From CAZYSK01 sp964649415 (lineage in GTDB: Bacteria > Chloroflexota > Anaerolineae > B4-G1), in the NCBI GenBank assembly GCA_964649415.1, contig CAZYSK010000010.1, positions 56,990 through 120,989 of the forward strand: 64,000 bases of DNA, read 5' to 3'. Below, in pieces: positions 33,478-41,548 of this stretch. Each line of letters starts with the position of its first letter. The stretch's first letter is position 1. Position numbers and translations under genes: made by a program. The notes under the pieces are model-generated. The model ran no database searches and was not told the origin of the DNA. It was given only the letters and a program-made list of their open reading frames with translations.

Positions 33478-34707
33478 TCACTCCCCCACCCTGTACTCCT
33501 CAAACTGCTCCCGCACCTGCCGGGCGCCGACCAGGGAACCCAACTGCCCGTAGTTCCGAGTCTCCCACCGCACGCGCCCCGCCACAATCGCCGGCGAGAT
33601 GCGCAATTCCTCCGCGACCTGCCTCACCGCGCGTTCAGAGGGGGCGGGCAGCAGGCTCGGCCGTTTCCGCTCCCACACCTCCGCAGAGATCGGCGTGTCC
33701 TGGGCGAACGCGTCGGCCTCTCGCTCCCGCACGTCCCTGGACGCATTGTCCGGCTCAGCTTCGACGCGCCGGGTCTCATCGAAAAAGGCCAGCCCGTCTT
33801 GACCGTCTCGATCCAGGTGCAGGCGCACGTGCGCCAGCTCGTGGAGCAGGGTGAACCAGAAGTTGTCCTGCCGGTCGTAGCGCAGGGTCAGCCCGACGAC
33901 GGGGCGTCCCCACGGCGCGATGAAACTGGCGCCATCGAGGTAAGTCCTGGGGAAATGGCGCAGGATGATCAGGTGGATGCCCCACCGGTTCAGCAGCTCG
34001 CGCGCGTTCTGCGGCCCGGTGCGGAAATAGCTTTGCCGCACCAGGGTGCACAGCGCTGCATCGTCAACCGCCGCCGGGTCATATTCAGGCAGGTCATCCT
34101 CCTGCGCCATCCGCAGCGCCCGCGCCTGCCACGCCACCAGCGCGTTCACGTCGGGAGCGCGATCGGTGCGCTTGCAGAAGACGGGCCGGGGCACGGCCCC
34201 CTCAAAGATAGAGAAGAAATCGACCAACAGCGCCTCGCCGCGCAGCCGGGCCTCACGCAGCGAGCCCGCGAAAGGGACGAAGTAGCCGCGCTTGACCATC
34301 TCCGTGAACGGGTAGTCTCGCGGGTCATAGCGGCTCTCATGGATCTCTTTGCCGGGCTCCTGCAGCAAGACTTCCGCCGGGATGCCCAACCCCTCGTGCA
34401 GCGCGCGGATCATGCTCAGGCTTAGCGGGCGCTTGCGGTTCAGCACCTCGGAGACCTTGCTCTGACTGCCCAGGTAGGGCGCTAAGTCCTTCTGCCGCAA
34501 TCCCTGCTGCTCCATGCGAAACTTGATGGCCTCGATGGGGTCGGGCAGGTCGATGGGGTGGTGGACCCGCTCGTACGCGTCTATCAGCAGGGCGAAGAGC
34601 TCCAGCTCCTCCTCAGGCGAGCCGGGCGCGGCGTCCATCAGCGTCTCCACGTGGGCCAACGCGGCCTCGTAGTCGGCCTCCGTCTTGAGCACCTTGGGCT
34701 CCATCAC
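33478..34707 (-). CDS. HigA-like HTH antitoxin fused to ImmA/IrrE metallopeptidase
   Basis: 409 residues. The first ~130 residues resemble HigA-type antitoxins (D-L-P-D-P-I-E-A-I-K-F-R-M-E-Q-Q-G-L-R-Q-K-D-L-A-style HTH, V-S-E-V-L-N-R-K-R). The C-terminal part contains H-E-L-A-H, the zinc motif of ImmA/IrrE peptidases, plus a downstream E-R-E-A-D-A-F-A acidic ligand region. Its start overlaps the HigB-like toxin stop by four bases (ATGA). The HTH should repress the shared promoter. The peptidase part could process a partner or a stress repressor (inference). Confidence 0.85.
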   Translation of the reverse strand: MMEPKVLKTEADYEAALAHVETLMDAAPGSPEEELELFALLIDAYERVHHPIDLPDPIEAIKFRMEQQGLRQKDLAPYLGSQSKVSEVLNRKRPLSLSMIRALHEGLGIPAEVLLQEPGKEIHESRYDPRDYPFTEMVKRGYFVPFAGSLREARLRGEALLVDFFSIFEGAVPRPVFCKRTDRAPDVNALVAWQARALRMAQEDDLPEYDPAAVDDAALCTLVRQSYFRTGPQNARELLNRWGIHLIILRHFPRTYLDGASFIAPWGRPVVGLTLRYDRQDNFWFTLLHELAHVRLHLDRDGQDGLAFFDETRRVEAEPDNASRDVREREADAFAQDTPISAEVWERKRPSLLPAPSERAVRQVAEELRISPAIVAGRVRWETRNYGQLGSLVGARQVREQFEEYRVGE

Positions 34708-35003
34708 ACCACCTCCACGTCAATCCTGTCGTATTCCGCGTGCGTGCCGACAAAGCGCACGTAGCCGATACCGGCGTTGTAGTGAAACTTGACGACCAGG
34801 CGATACTTGTTGCCGGCGATGTTGAACACGACGCGGTTACCACCGACGATGCTGGCGTGCCGGTAGTGGGCTTTGACGCCCGCCGGCGTCCGCCAGGTGG
34901 CGTTCCTCGCCTCGGCATACCAGGCCTTGAGCGGCTGCTCCGCGTCCCGATGCGCGGGCTGTTCCCAGAACGCCCGCAGCGTCCGTACGGCGATGATGCG
35001 CAT
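34704..35003 (-). CDS. HigB-type toxin (mRNA interferase family)
   Basis: 99 residues of the HigB_toxin family: R-T-L-R-A-F-W-E at the start, L-K-A-W-Y-A-E-A-R-N-A-T-W, then G-N-R-V-V-F-N-I-A-G-N-K-Y-R-L-V and V-R-F-V-G-T-H-A-E-Y-D-R-I-D at the end. These are RelE-fold endoribonucleases acting on translated mRNA. The toxin-first order with the antitoxin second is typical for higBA. The promoter upstream carries an operator between -35 and -10. Confidence 0.9.
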   Translation of the reverse strand: MRIIAVRTLRAFWEQPAHRDAEQPLKAWYAEARNATWRTPAGVKAHYRHASIVGGNRVVFNIAGNKYRLVVKFHYNAGIGYVRFVGTHAEYDRIDVEVV

Positions 35004-35019
35004 CGTGTATTATGGCTCC

Positions 35020-35048
35020 AGTATATCCCATTTTGGGAACTTTGTCAA
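35020..35048 (-). promoter_or_regulatory. higBA-type promoter
   Basis: On the minus strand: TTGACA (35048-35043), 17 bases, TATACT (35025-35020). Near-perfect sigma-70 promoter, 17 bases before the toxin start codon. Confidence 0.85.
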
Positions 35049-35071
35049 TGTGATCAATATCCCAAATAGGA
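35026..35071. promoter_or_regulatory. Paired operators of the higBA-type module
   Basis: TCCCATTTTGGGA (35026-35038) is a perfect inverted repeat lying exactly in the spacer between -10 and -35. A second, weaker copy, TCCCAAATAGGA (35060-35071), lies 34 bases further upstream. Binding of the HTH antitoxin here would block RNA polymerase. Confidence 0.7.
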
Positions 35072-35143
35072 ACGCAGTGAATAGTACGACGATGTCACAT
35101 CAGATTTGCGAGGTCTCCAGTAAAGTCTACTGCCAACTGCCCC

Positions 35144-35360
35144 CTACGCCTTCCCACTCAACCCACGCACGTGGGCCAGCGCCCGGCCGAGCTTGTTGTA
35201 GTTGACCAACACCCCATCGTCGAGGTCGATTTCGACCTGCCGCGTCGCCAGTGCTGGCATGTCCGCTGCCTGCCGTGCGACATTGCTTTGGCCTTTCCGC
35301 CAACCGATGTGAGGGCGCTCCACTGTCCCGGTCTCTGCCTCGTGACTCTGATCGACCCAG
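35144..35360 (-). pseudogene. C-terminal remnant of a PglX-like / adenine-specific DNA methyltransferase
   Basis: An open minus-strand stretch ends at the TAG at 35144-35146. It encodes Q-V-E-I-D-L-D-D-G-V-L-V-N-Y-N-K-L-G-R-A-L followed by A-H-V-R-G-L. This I-D-x-D-D-G-V-x-V-N-Y-x-K pattern is the usual C-terminus of large BREX-PglX-like and type II restriction-modification methyltransferases. About 60-70 residues survive and there is no start. The rest of the 560-bp gap holds only the higBA promoter. Confidence 0.5.
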
Positions 35361-35565
35361 GGCGATTTTCATTGCATCGGGACTATAGTATAGTACGACT
35401 GCCCGCGGAATTCAAAGTGACGCGCGGGCCATCCAGGGAGGGGTTCACCGGAGCGAGCAGGGATGCTCGCGGTCCATCCTCAAGGTGTCTTTCTCACTGC
35501 CCCCGGTGCGAGAGCGGCCCAGTGCAGAACTCCCTCTGGCCTCTCCTTCAGATCGGCCTCTGCCC

Positions 35566-36621
35566 TCAATCGACGACGGCGTTTTCGATGATGCTGAACC
35601 GGTGTGCGTCGCAGTCGATCTCAGCCTGAATGCCATACGGCAACACAAACATCGGGTCCGTGTGGCCGAAATCCATGTGCGTGATCACGGGCAAGCCCGT
35701 CAGACCTTCCTCTTCACAGATCACCTGGGAGATGGCTTCGTCGTATTCATCGAATCTCTCTACCGGTACCTGCCCACCCGGCCGGCCAAACAGGACGCCC
35801 GAGAGTTCCCTCAGAACCCCCATCGCGGCGCAGGTACGAAGCCCCCTCAGAACCGCAGCCGGCGGAGGTGCCTCCTCAGACGTCTCCAGGAACAGAACAG
35901 CACCTTGCCACGTCTCAGGCTCAGGCCAGAAGTCCGTGCCGCGTAGCCAATCCAGCACCTCGAGGCAACCACCTATCAGATGCCCACGATGGATCCCAGT
36001 ACCCTGGAGGTATTTCCATCCCGTGGATGGCGCAAGCTTGCGCCTGCGCGCCTGATTCTCAGGCTCGGCCCAGTCAAGGAACTCGACCGTCCAACCCTCG
36101 GTATTGGGCGCGATGCCCCCGATGGGCGCTGACGAGAACAGCGTCTTGTACACCGAGTCAACCATGTAGGAGAACATCCCGCCATTCTCGGCAAACCCGG
36201 CCATAACGGACGGCCCGTAGAACGAGACTAACCCTGCCTTGACGCATGCCAGGTGTGTGATGGCCGTGTCAGAATAGCCCATGAAGATCTTGGGGTTTGA
36301 CCGTATGACGTCCAGGTCCAACAACGGCAGGAGTCGAATCGAGTCATCGCCGCCGATGGTAGAGACGATGGCTTTGATCGACGGGTCCGCGAACGCCTGC
36401 ATGAGATCGTCAGCCCGTGCTTGCGGGTTGCGCTGGAGCCAGGCCGCACCACTCAGAGTGTGAGGCATTTCGACTACGGTCACGCCGAATTCGTCCTGTA
36501 GCTGGCGTTTACCCGCTTCGTAGCGATCGGGGAACACCCCAGGACCACCCCAGGACAGGGAGACCGCGGCCACCTTGTCGCCACGTCGCAGCTTTGTAGG
36601 TTTCACCATCTCGGCTTCCAT
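35566..36621 (-). CDS. LD-carboxypeptidase-like protein (peptidase S66, MccF type)
   Basis: 351 residues. The Ser nucleophile is in G-Y-S-D-T-A-I-T-H-L. L-F-G-R-P-G-G and the His region D-F-G-H-T-D-P-M complete the Ser-Glu-His arrangement of S66 enzymes. T-I-G-G-D-D-S is the typical oxyanion-side motif. The family contains murein LD-carboxypeptidases and MccF, which inactivates microcin C-like aminoacyl nucleotides. The domain layout and lack of a signal peptide favour the cytoplasmic MccF-like branch. A weak AAAGGCGG site precedes the ATG. Confidence 0.88.
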   Translation of the reverse strand: MEAEMVKPTKLRRGDKVAAVSLSWGGPGVFPDRYEAGKRQLQDEFGVTVVEMPHTLSGAAWLQRNPQARADDLMQAFADPSIKAIVSTIGGDDSIRLLPLLDLDVIRSNPKIFMGYSDTAITHLACVKAGLVSFYGPSVMAGFAENGGMFSYMVDSVYKTLFSSAPIGGIAPNTEGWTVEFLDWAEPENQARRRKLAPSTGWKYLQGTGIHRGHLIGGCLEVLDWLRGTDFWPEPETWQGAVLFLETSEEAPPPAAVLRGLRTCAAMGVLRELSGVLFGRPGGQVPVERFDEYDEAISQVICEEEGLTGLPVITHMDFGHTDPMFVLPYGIQAEIDCDAHRFSIIENAVVD

Positions 36622-36646
36622 GATTCAGCCGCCTTTCTGCCTGCCT

Positions 36647-37006
36647 TCAGTATCGCAGCGCCCCGGTATGCATCGTCATCTTCCATTCCCCACCCACCTT
36701 CGCGTACACCTTGCAGACCCGGCCCAGCCAGTGATTCTCGTGTCCCCCTGTATCAACCCACAGTGTGTCGATGTCCACGACGGCAAAGGCGCCATCCCCT
36801 TCCCCGGCGATCTCGATTCTCCTGAGTTCTCTCTTGTTGTGGACCAGCGTGTGCTCTCGAAAGAACTGCTCGTAGATGCATCTCCATCTTGGGTAGTCAA
36901 ACTTGCCCAATACCATCACCCAATTCATCGGATCATGGTCCTCGTTGGTGGGTGGCCAGGGCCAGACCATATCAGGATGGAACACGGACAGCAGGTAGAT
37001 GCCAGC
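36647..37006 (-). pseudogene. SnoaL/NTF2-like protein, N-terminally truncated
   Basis: The reading frame begins directly after the SDR stop codon and in the same frame, as L-L-S-V-F-H-P-D-M-V-W-P-W-P-P, which is the middle of a SnoaL-like domain. The first ~30 residues expected for the fold are absent. A GTG at 36985 has no ribosome-binding site. The remaining 112 residues (W-V-M-V-L-G-K-F-D-Y, E-W-K-M-T-M-H-T-G) are well preserved. Either a recent deletion joined it to the SDR gene, or translation continues from the SDR. Confidence 0.55.
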
Positions 37007-37785
37007 TCACACGGCGAGATACCCGCCATCGACGGCCAGCGCCGTCCCGATCACCAGAGAGGCACCGTCCGAACACAGCCACACCACAGCCTGCGCCACC
37101 TCCTCGGGCTTCCCAAAGCGGCCGATGGGCTGGTGAAGCAGCATCTCATCCTCAGCTCCGGGATTGCGTGCCACGGCCTGCTCGACGGGCGGTGTCCAGA
37201 TCCAGCCGGGACACACCGCGTTGATCCGGATGCCCTTGCCGGCGTATTGCATCGCGGCGGACTTGGTCAGCCCGATCACGCCGTGCTTGGCAGCCGAATA
37301 GGCCGGATCCCAGGGAAAGCCCCGCTGCCCATCCACGGAGGAGGTGTTGACGATCGCGCCGCCGCCCAGCTTGAGCATCTCGGGATCTCGTGCTTCATGC
37401 ATAACCACACGCTCTTGAGATACCCGGCGATGGTCTTGTCCCAATCCTCCTCCTGAATCTCAGGCACCCAGCCCCCCTTGCCGCCGCTCCCGGCGTTGTT
37501 GAAGGCCCAGTCCAAGCGCCCGTAGGCGTCGACGACCTGCCCCACCATAGACGCCACCTGCGCGGCGTCGGAGACGTCGGCCTGGATCCACATGGCCTCG
37601 CCGCCTGCCTCCCGGATCGCCCGCGCGACCGCCTCGCCCGTCGTCTGAGTCCGGCTGGCGATGGCCACCTTGGCTCCAAGGGCCGCGAATGCCATGGCCG
37701 TGGCCTTGCCTATGCCCGAGCTGCCCCCCGTGACCAAGGCGACCCTGTCGCCCATCTCGCCCATTTCGCTCATCTCATCTTTCAT
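37007..37785 (-). pseudogene. Short-chain dehydrogenase/reductase with frameshift
   Basis: An SDR of about 258 residues, complete except for a one-base deletion near 37381-37386. The first part has the NAD(P) motif T-G-G-S-S-G-I-G and N-N-A-G. The second frame has N-T-S-S, Y-S-A-A-K (catalytic Tyr/Lys) and the end V-D-G-G-Y. Adding one base at C-C-G restores I-P-x-E-M-L-K-L-G-G-G-A-I-V-N-T-S-S. It could be a sequencing or assembly error or real inactivation. ATG at 37785 follows AAGGAG at seven bases. The gene overlaps the preceding acetyltransferase by 11 bases. Confidence 0.8.
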
Positions 37786-38278
37786 CGGTTTCTCCTTCAT
37801 GGACGCGCCGTACCATCGCGTATTCCACTCCAAACCAGCCCAGGCCCAGGTCAACCTCTGTCTCTCGGACTCTCAAGAAGCCTACTCTCTCGTAGAAATG
37901 CTGGTTGCGAATGGCCCAGGCAGGTGTGCCCACCGTCCACTTCTCGACCTCCGGAAAGGCATCGAACATGAGACTGACCGCCCGCTGGCCTATTCCCCGG
38001 TCCTGAAAGCCGGGATCGACGTAGATCCGGCCCAACTCATAGTGCCCCCGTCCCATATCGAAGACGATGATCCCGCCGACGATCTGGCCGTCGAACAGGA
38101 TCTTGTAGTACGGCGTCTGCTCAATCCAGCCGGCGTTCCAGTCCACCGAGTCGTAGCCGGGAGGACCGTCCATGCTGCAACCGGGCGGTTTCCGCTTGTT
38201 ATCGTCGTCGAAAGCGCGTGTCTGTATCTCTGTCAGCCTTTCGACGTCTTCTGACGTAGCGTGTTCGATCTTGACCAT
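37775..38278 (-). CDS. GNAT-family N-acetyltransferase
   Basis: 167 residues from the ATG at 38278 with GGAG eight bases upstream; the longer frame upstream overlaps the next gene without conservation. GNAT core: G-G-I-I-V-F, L-G-R-I-Y-V-D-P-G-F-Q-D-R-G-I-G (acetyl-CoA pyrophosphate loop) and N-Q-H-F-Y-E-R-V-G-F. Substrate unknown. It overlaps the SDR gene start, so the two are likely co-translated. Confidence 0.87.
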   Translation of the reverse strand: MVKIEHATSEDVERLTEIQTRAFDDDNKRKPPGCSMDGPPGYDSVDWNAGWIEQTPYYKILFDGQIVGGIIVFDMGRGHYELGRIYVDPGFQDRGIGQRAVSLMFDAFPEVEKWTVGTPAWAIRNQHFYERVGFLRVRETEVDLGLGWFGVEYAMVRRVHEGETDER

Positions 38279-38297
38279 TCTCTGTCTCCGCAAAAGC

Positions 38298-39713
38298 TCA
38301 CCTTTCCAACCGATATTTCCCAACCGATATGCCTTCGAGGTCAAACTGTCGTAGCGTTGTTCCGTCCAAGACGACGTGAAAGCAGGCTTTCTCGCCTCCG
38401 TCCAGTTCTTCCCATTGACAGCAAACTTCATCGCCTTCAGCCCACCACTTTCCGGTATCCACAAGCTCTCCCGATTCTCTTGCCGTAAGGGTCAGCGTGC
38501 CGTCTGGAGCATAGGATGCGATGTACTGCTCTTCAGCGCCGTCCAAATGCCATATCGTGGATCCTCCCCAGGTCTCGTGCAGATTATCAGCCGTGACCCG
38601 AATGCCCTTCGCGGCTTCAAGAAGCGGGGCATCGCCGATATGCGTCTCGCCGGCGGCGTCCAGGATGAGCCATAACAGCGGGCCGATCTCTCTACCTCCG
38701 ATATCTACGTTCCCTGTGTCGGTGTCAACCCTGTGGACGATCACCAGGTTGCGATAAGGAAGCACAACGACTCTATGGCCACGGTAGCCACTCGCGTAGA
38801 AGCTGTGCCCTCTCACCTGGACGTTGGGAAACAGTCCCCCCTTGACGCCCGTCCACCACATATACCCGTAACCGCTGTCAGGGCCGATTTCGGAGTGGGT
38901 GGCCGTGCTTTCGCGGATCCAGTCGGCAGAGATGATCTGCTGGTCCTGCCAACGGCCCTCCCGCAGGAATAGGAGGCCGAAGCGGGCAAGGTCCCGGGTG
39001 CTCACGCGGAAGGCATAGACAGGGTGGATCGAATCCGGGCCAGTCTCATAGCGGCCATCACTGACTGTGAAATCTTCCATCTGCAGAGGCTGGGCGATAC
39101 GGCGGTCAAACTCCTCGAATATCTTTGTGCCGGTTTCCTGCTCAAAGATCGTCCCGAGCACGTTGAAATCCCAGTTGTTGTAGTACCAGAAGGTGCCGGG
39201 CGCGTGGCTGTGCCGTTCTGGCCGATTAGCCTTCATGCTGGCAGCCTCGCCCAGCGCTACGTGATAGATGCCCGAGCGCGCCTCGATGAGGTCAGCAATG
39301 GTTGCCTGTTTTTCGGTTGCGGTCAGAGAGGGTTCGATGTCGTCAATGCCGAGCTCTTCCACCGTCTTCGAGAGGTCAATATGGCCTTCGTCAACATAGA
39401 TGCCGATCAGCGCGCTGAGCAGGCTCTTCCGCATGGAATGGCAGGCGAATCTTTGAGTCGTATTGCCCCAGGCATCCACCACGATCCCGTCATCGACAAT
39501 CATCACTGCCGCCGAGCCAATCCTCTCCGAATATGCTCGCGCCACGGCCAGCTTCTCCGATGACCATCCGAGTTGTTCTGGAGTTGTCGCTCTCTGCCAG
39601 GTATCGCCTGGGTAGACGCCTTCGGGACTGCTGTCATGAGGCACCCGCTCAGCCTTAGGGGCACAGGCGGCGAGAACCAGCAGAACGATCAGGACCACAA
39701 TAATCCTCTTCAA
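38298..39713 (-). CDS. Serine hydrolase lipoprotein of the beta-lactamase/PBP family
   Basis: 471 residues. The start is probably TTG at 39713, eight bases after AGGAG; the ATG at 39720 is out of frame. A lipoprotein signal (V-L-A-A-C) anchors it outside the membrane. S-M-R-K is the S-x-x-K nucleophile motif, Y-Y-N-N the Y-x-N motif, and G-H-S near Y-A-S-G-Y-R-G-H the third. The C-terminal ~110 residues form an added beta domain (lipocalin-like in related proteins). Such proteins include D-aminopeptidases, esterases and PBP relatives; the substrate is not evident. Confidence 0.88.
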   Translation of the reverse strand: MKRIIVVLIVLLVLAACAPKAERVPHDSSPEGVYPGDTWQRATTPEQLGWSSEKLAVARAYSERIGSAAVMIVDDGIVVDAWGNTTQRFACHSMRKSLLSALIGIYVDEGHIDLSKTVEELGIDDIEPSLTATEKQATIADLIEARSGIYHVALGEAASMKANRPERHSHAPGTFWYYNNWDFNVLGTIFEQETGTKIFEEFDRRIAQPLQMEDFTVSDGRYETGPDSIHPVYAFRVSTRDLARFGLLFLREGRWQDQQIISADWIRESTATHSEIGPDSGYGYMWWTGVKGGLFPNVQVRGHSFYASGYRGHRVVVLPYRNLVIVHRVDTDTGNVDIGGREIGPLLWLILDAAGETHIGDAPLLEAAKGIRVTADNLHETWGGSTIWHLDGAEEQYIASYAPDGTLTLTARESGELVDTGKWWAEGDEVCCQWEELDGGEKACFHVVLDGTTLRQFDLEGISVGKYRLER

Positions 39714-39796
39714 GGCGCATTCTCCTCTGTCAGTCTTTCAGCATCCGCCGTTGTGACATTGCCGTTTTCGCTCATTTCCTACCCCGACCCGGTGGA

Positions 39797-40444
39797 CTAT
39801 GCACCCACGGCTGCCCGTTTCGACCGGTGCCGCTTGACTGCGATCACAATGGCGATGGCGGTCGCGAGCAGGCCTGAGCCGAGAATCGCGACCACGCCCG
39901 CGGCCAGCGTGACGCCCGACCTCGCGGCGATGCCGAAGAACTCCCACACGAAGTTCGGCCCGACGGCCAGCACGACTTCCGGCTGCGACCTGCCGTCCGC
40001 GTAGCCACAGGTGAAGGTGTACGCGCCCGGCTCGTCGATGGTGATGCTCCGGATCAACACCCCCACACGCTCCCGGTCTTTGCTGGCGTAAGTGTTGGTC
40101 TTGACGTAGTCTGGGACGACGCTGACCTCCGTACCGGTCGCCTTCGAGGTCAGGGAGCAGGCCAGGGCAGGCGGCGTCTCACTGCCAGCATAGACCGCGC
40201 CATCCACGACGCTGCGGTACTCGTAGTACACCGCGTAGGCGCCGCGCTCGGCGAAGGTGACGTCCCCCGAACCGGGCACCACGACCTGCGTCAGGTCGTC
40301 GAGGTTCATCCGGGATTCGAAGGTACCCGGCAGGCCCGGGAACCAGCGGTATGCGGCCACCATGGCGATCAGGCAGCCGAACACCGGGATCAGGGCGACG
40401 AGTGCGTAGTACCAGGTGCTCGGTCTTGTCCTCTGTTTGTTCAC
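39797..40444 (-). CDS. Membrane protein of unknown function with extracytoplasmic beta domain
   Basis: 215 residues starting with GTG after GGAGG. One membrane helix lies at about 12-33 and another at about 180-203. Between them ~145 residues read as a beta-sandwich (G-A-Y-A-V-Y-Y-E-Y-R, E-P-G-A-Y-T-F-T-C-G-Y). The C-terminal tail is short and basic. It looks like a small surface sensor or a carrier of an Ig-like domain. No family recognised. Confidence 0.65.
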   Translation of the reverse strand: MNKQRTRPSTWYYALVALIPVFGCLIAMVAAYRWFPGLPGTFESRMNLDDLTQVVVPGSGDVTFAERGAYAVYYEYRSVVDGAVYAGSETPPALACSLTSKATGTEVSVVPDYVKTNTYASKDRERVGVLIRSITIDEPGAYTFTCGYADGRSQPEVVLAVGPNFVWEFFGIAARSGVTLAAGVVAILGSGLLATAIAIVIAVKRHRSKRAAVGA

Positions 40445-40609
40445 TTTCGTTCCTCCTTCCAGAACGGTTCCACAGATCGGGGTAGGGGCGGGCCTTGTGC
40501 CTGCTCAGGAGGGCGACCACGCGGGTTCGCCCCCACGTTGCGGATGCTGCGATAAGCATAGCACACGCTCTGAAGGGTGACACGAGTCTGGAGGGAGGTC
40601 CTGTGCCTG

Positions 40610-40680
40610 TCGCGAGACGGGTCTCCCTACCCATCTCGCGACCGTGAAGATGACCGGCACTTCCAGGCAAGTGCCGGTCA
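40610..40680. terminator. Two tandem hairpins downstream of the second NarL-type operon
   Basis: Hairpin one, 40610-40641: TCGCGAGA...TCTCGCGA with inner GGGT/ACCC. Hairpin two, 40651-40680: TGACCGGCACTT pairs perfectly with AAGTGCCGGTCA over a 6-base loop. They lie 20 bases past the regulator's stop codon (minus strand). Confidence 0.7.
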
Positions 40681-40699
40681 CCTAGGGGAGGCCGTGGGC

Positions 40700-41353
40700 C
40701 TACTCGCGCCGGACGACGCCCTGTTGCCAGGCATAGACCGCCGCTTGGGTGCGGTCGGCCAGGTGCAACTTGCTGAGAATGTTGCTCACGTGCCCCTTGA
40801 CGGTGCCCACGGTGATCACCAGTTCCTCGGCGATCTTGCTATTCGTATGGCCGCGGGCGATCAGCTTGAGCACCTCCATCTCGCGCTCGGTCAGGATGGA
40901 GAAGGGGCTGCTCTTGTCGGCCTCCCCGCTGCGGAACTCCTTGATCACGCGCGCTGCCACCCGGGGGTGCAGGGTGGCCTCTCCCCGAGCCGCGCGGTGT
41001 ATGGCGTCGACGAGCTCCTGCGCTTTCACGTCCTTGAGCAAATAGGAGATGGCGCCCGCCTGGAGGGCGGGAAAGATGTGCTCATCCTGGTGATAGGACG
41101 TCAACACGATGATCTGCGTACGCGGGCTGACGTCCTTCACCTTGCGCGTGGCTTCCACACCGTCCATGCCAGGCATCACCAGGTCCATCAACACGACGTC
41201 CGGGACGTGCTCCCGGGCCAGCCGGATGGCCTCCTCCCCCGACTCCGCCTCGGCCACGACGGTGATATCCGGCTGGGCTTCGAGGTAGCCCGATGCGCCC
41301 CGGCGGACCATCTCGTGGTCATCGACGATCATCACGGTGATTGGATCAGGCAT
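40700..41353 (-). CDS. NarL/FixJ-family response regulator
   Basis: 217 residues from the ATG at 41353, six bases after GAGGAG. The receiver domain has V-D-D-H-E, V-V-L-M-D-L-V-M-P-G-M-D-G (phosphoacceptor) and L-L-K-D. The LuxR HTH has L-T-E-R-E-M-E-V-L-K-L-I-A-R-G-H-T-N-S-K-I-A. The conventional receiver loop contrasts with the lengthened one in the regulator at 7527. It follows the kinase at 41549 after 195 bases that contain a long inverted repeat. Confidence 0.92.
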   Translation of the reverse strand: MPDPITVMIVDDHEMVRRGASGYLEAQPDITVVAEAESGEEAIRLAREHVPDVVLMDLVMPGMDGVEATRKVKDVSPRTQIIVLTSYHQDEHIFPALQAGAISYLLKDVKAQELVDAIHRAARGEATLHPRVAARVIKEFRSGEADKSSPFSILTEREMEVLKLIARGHTNSKIAEELVITVGTVKGHVSNILSKLHLADRTQAAVYAWQQGVVRRE

Positions 41354-41381
41354 AGAAGACTCCTCGCTCGTGTGAAGGGAT

Positions 41382-41514
41382 GTTACACAGAGATCCACAG
41401 AGAAGACGCAGAGTTGCACTGAGACGCTATGGGACAGGAAGACGTGGTGGAGTGACCATTTCCTCTCCTGTTCTCTGTGAACCTCTGCGGAATCTCTGCG
41501 AGACTCCGTGTTAC
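41382..41514. repeat. Imperfect inverted CTCTGCG-type repeat between regulator and kinase genes
   Basis: The left side (GTTACACAGAG...GACGCAGAG) is roughly the reverse complement of the right side (CTCTGTGAACCTCTGCGG...GTGTTAC). A related sequence lies at 31782-31819, so it belongs to a dispersed intergenic family. Confidence 0.5.
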
Positions 41515-41548
41515 TCCAAAAGCCTCCGCAGTGAATCTCGAATGACTG

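Noticed and set aside
35171..35629. 152-codon plus-strand ORF in the gap after the higBA-type module
   Set aside because: No domain, no good start site; the minus strand instead carries a recognisable methyltransferase tail and the end of the LD-carboxypeptidase gene.
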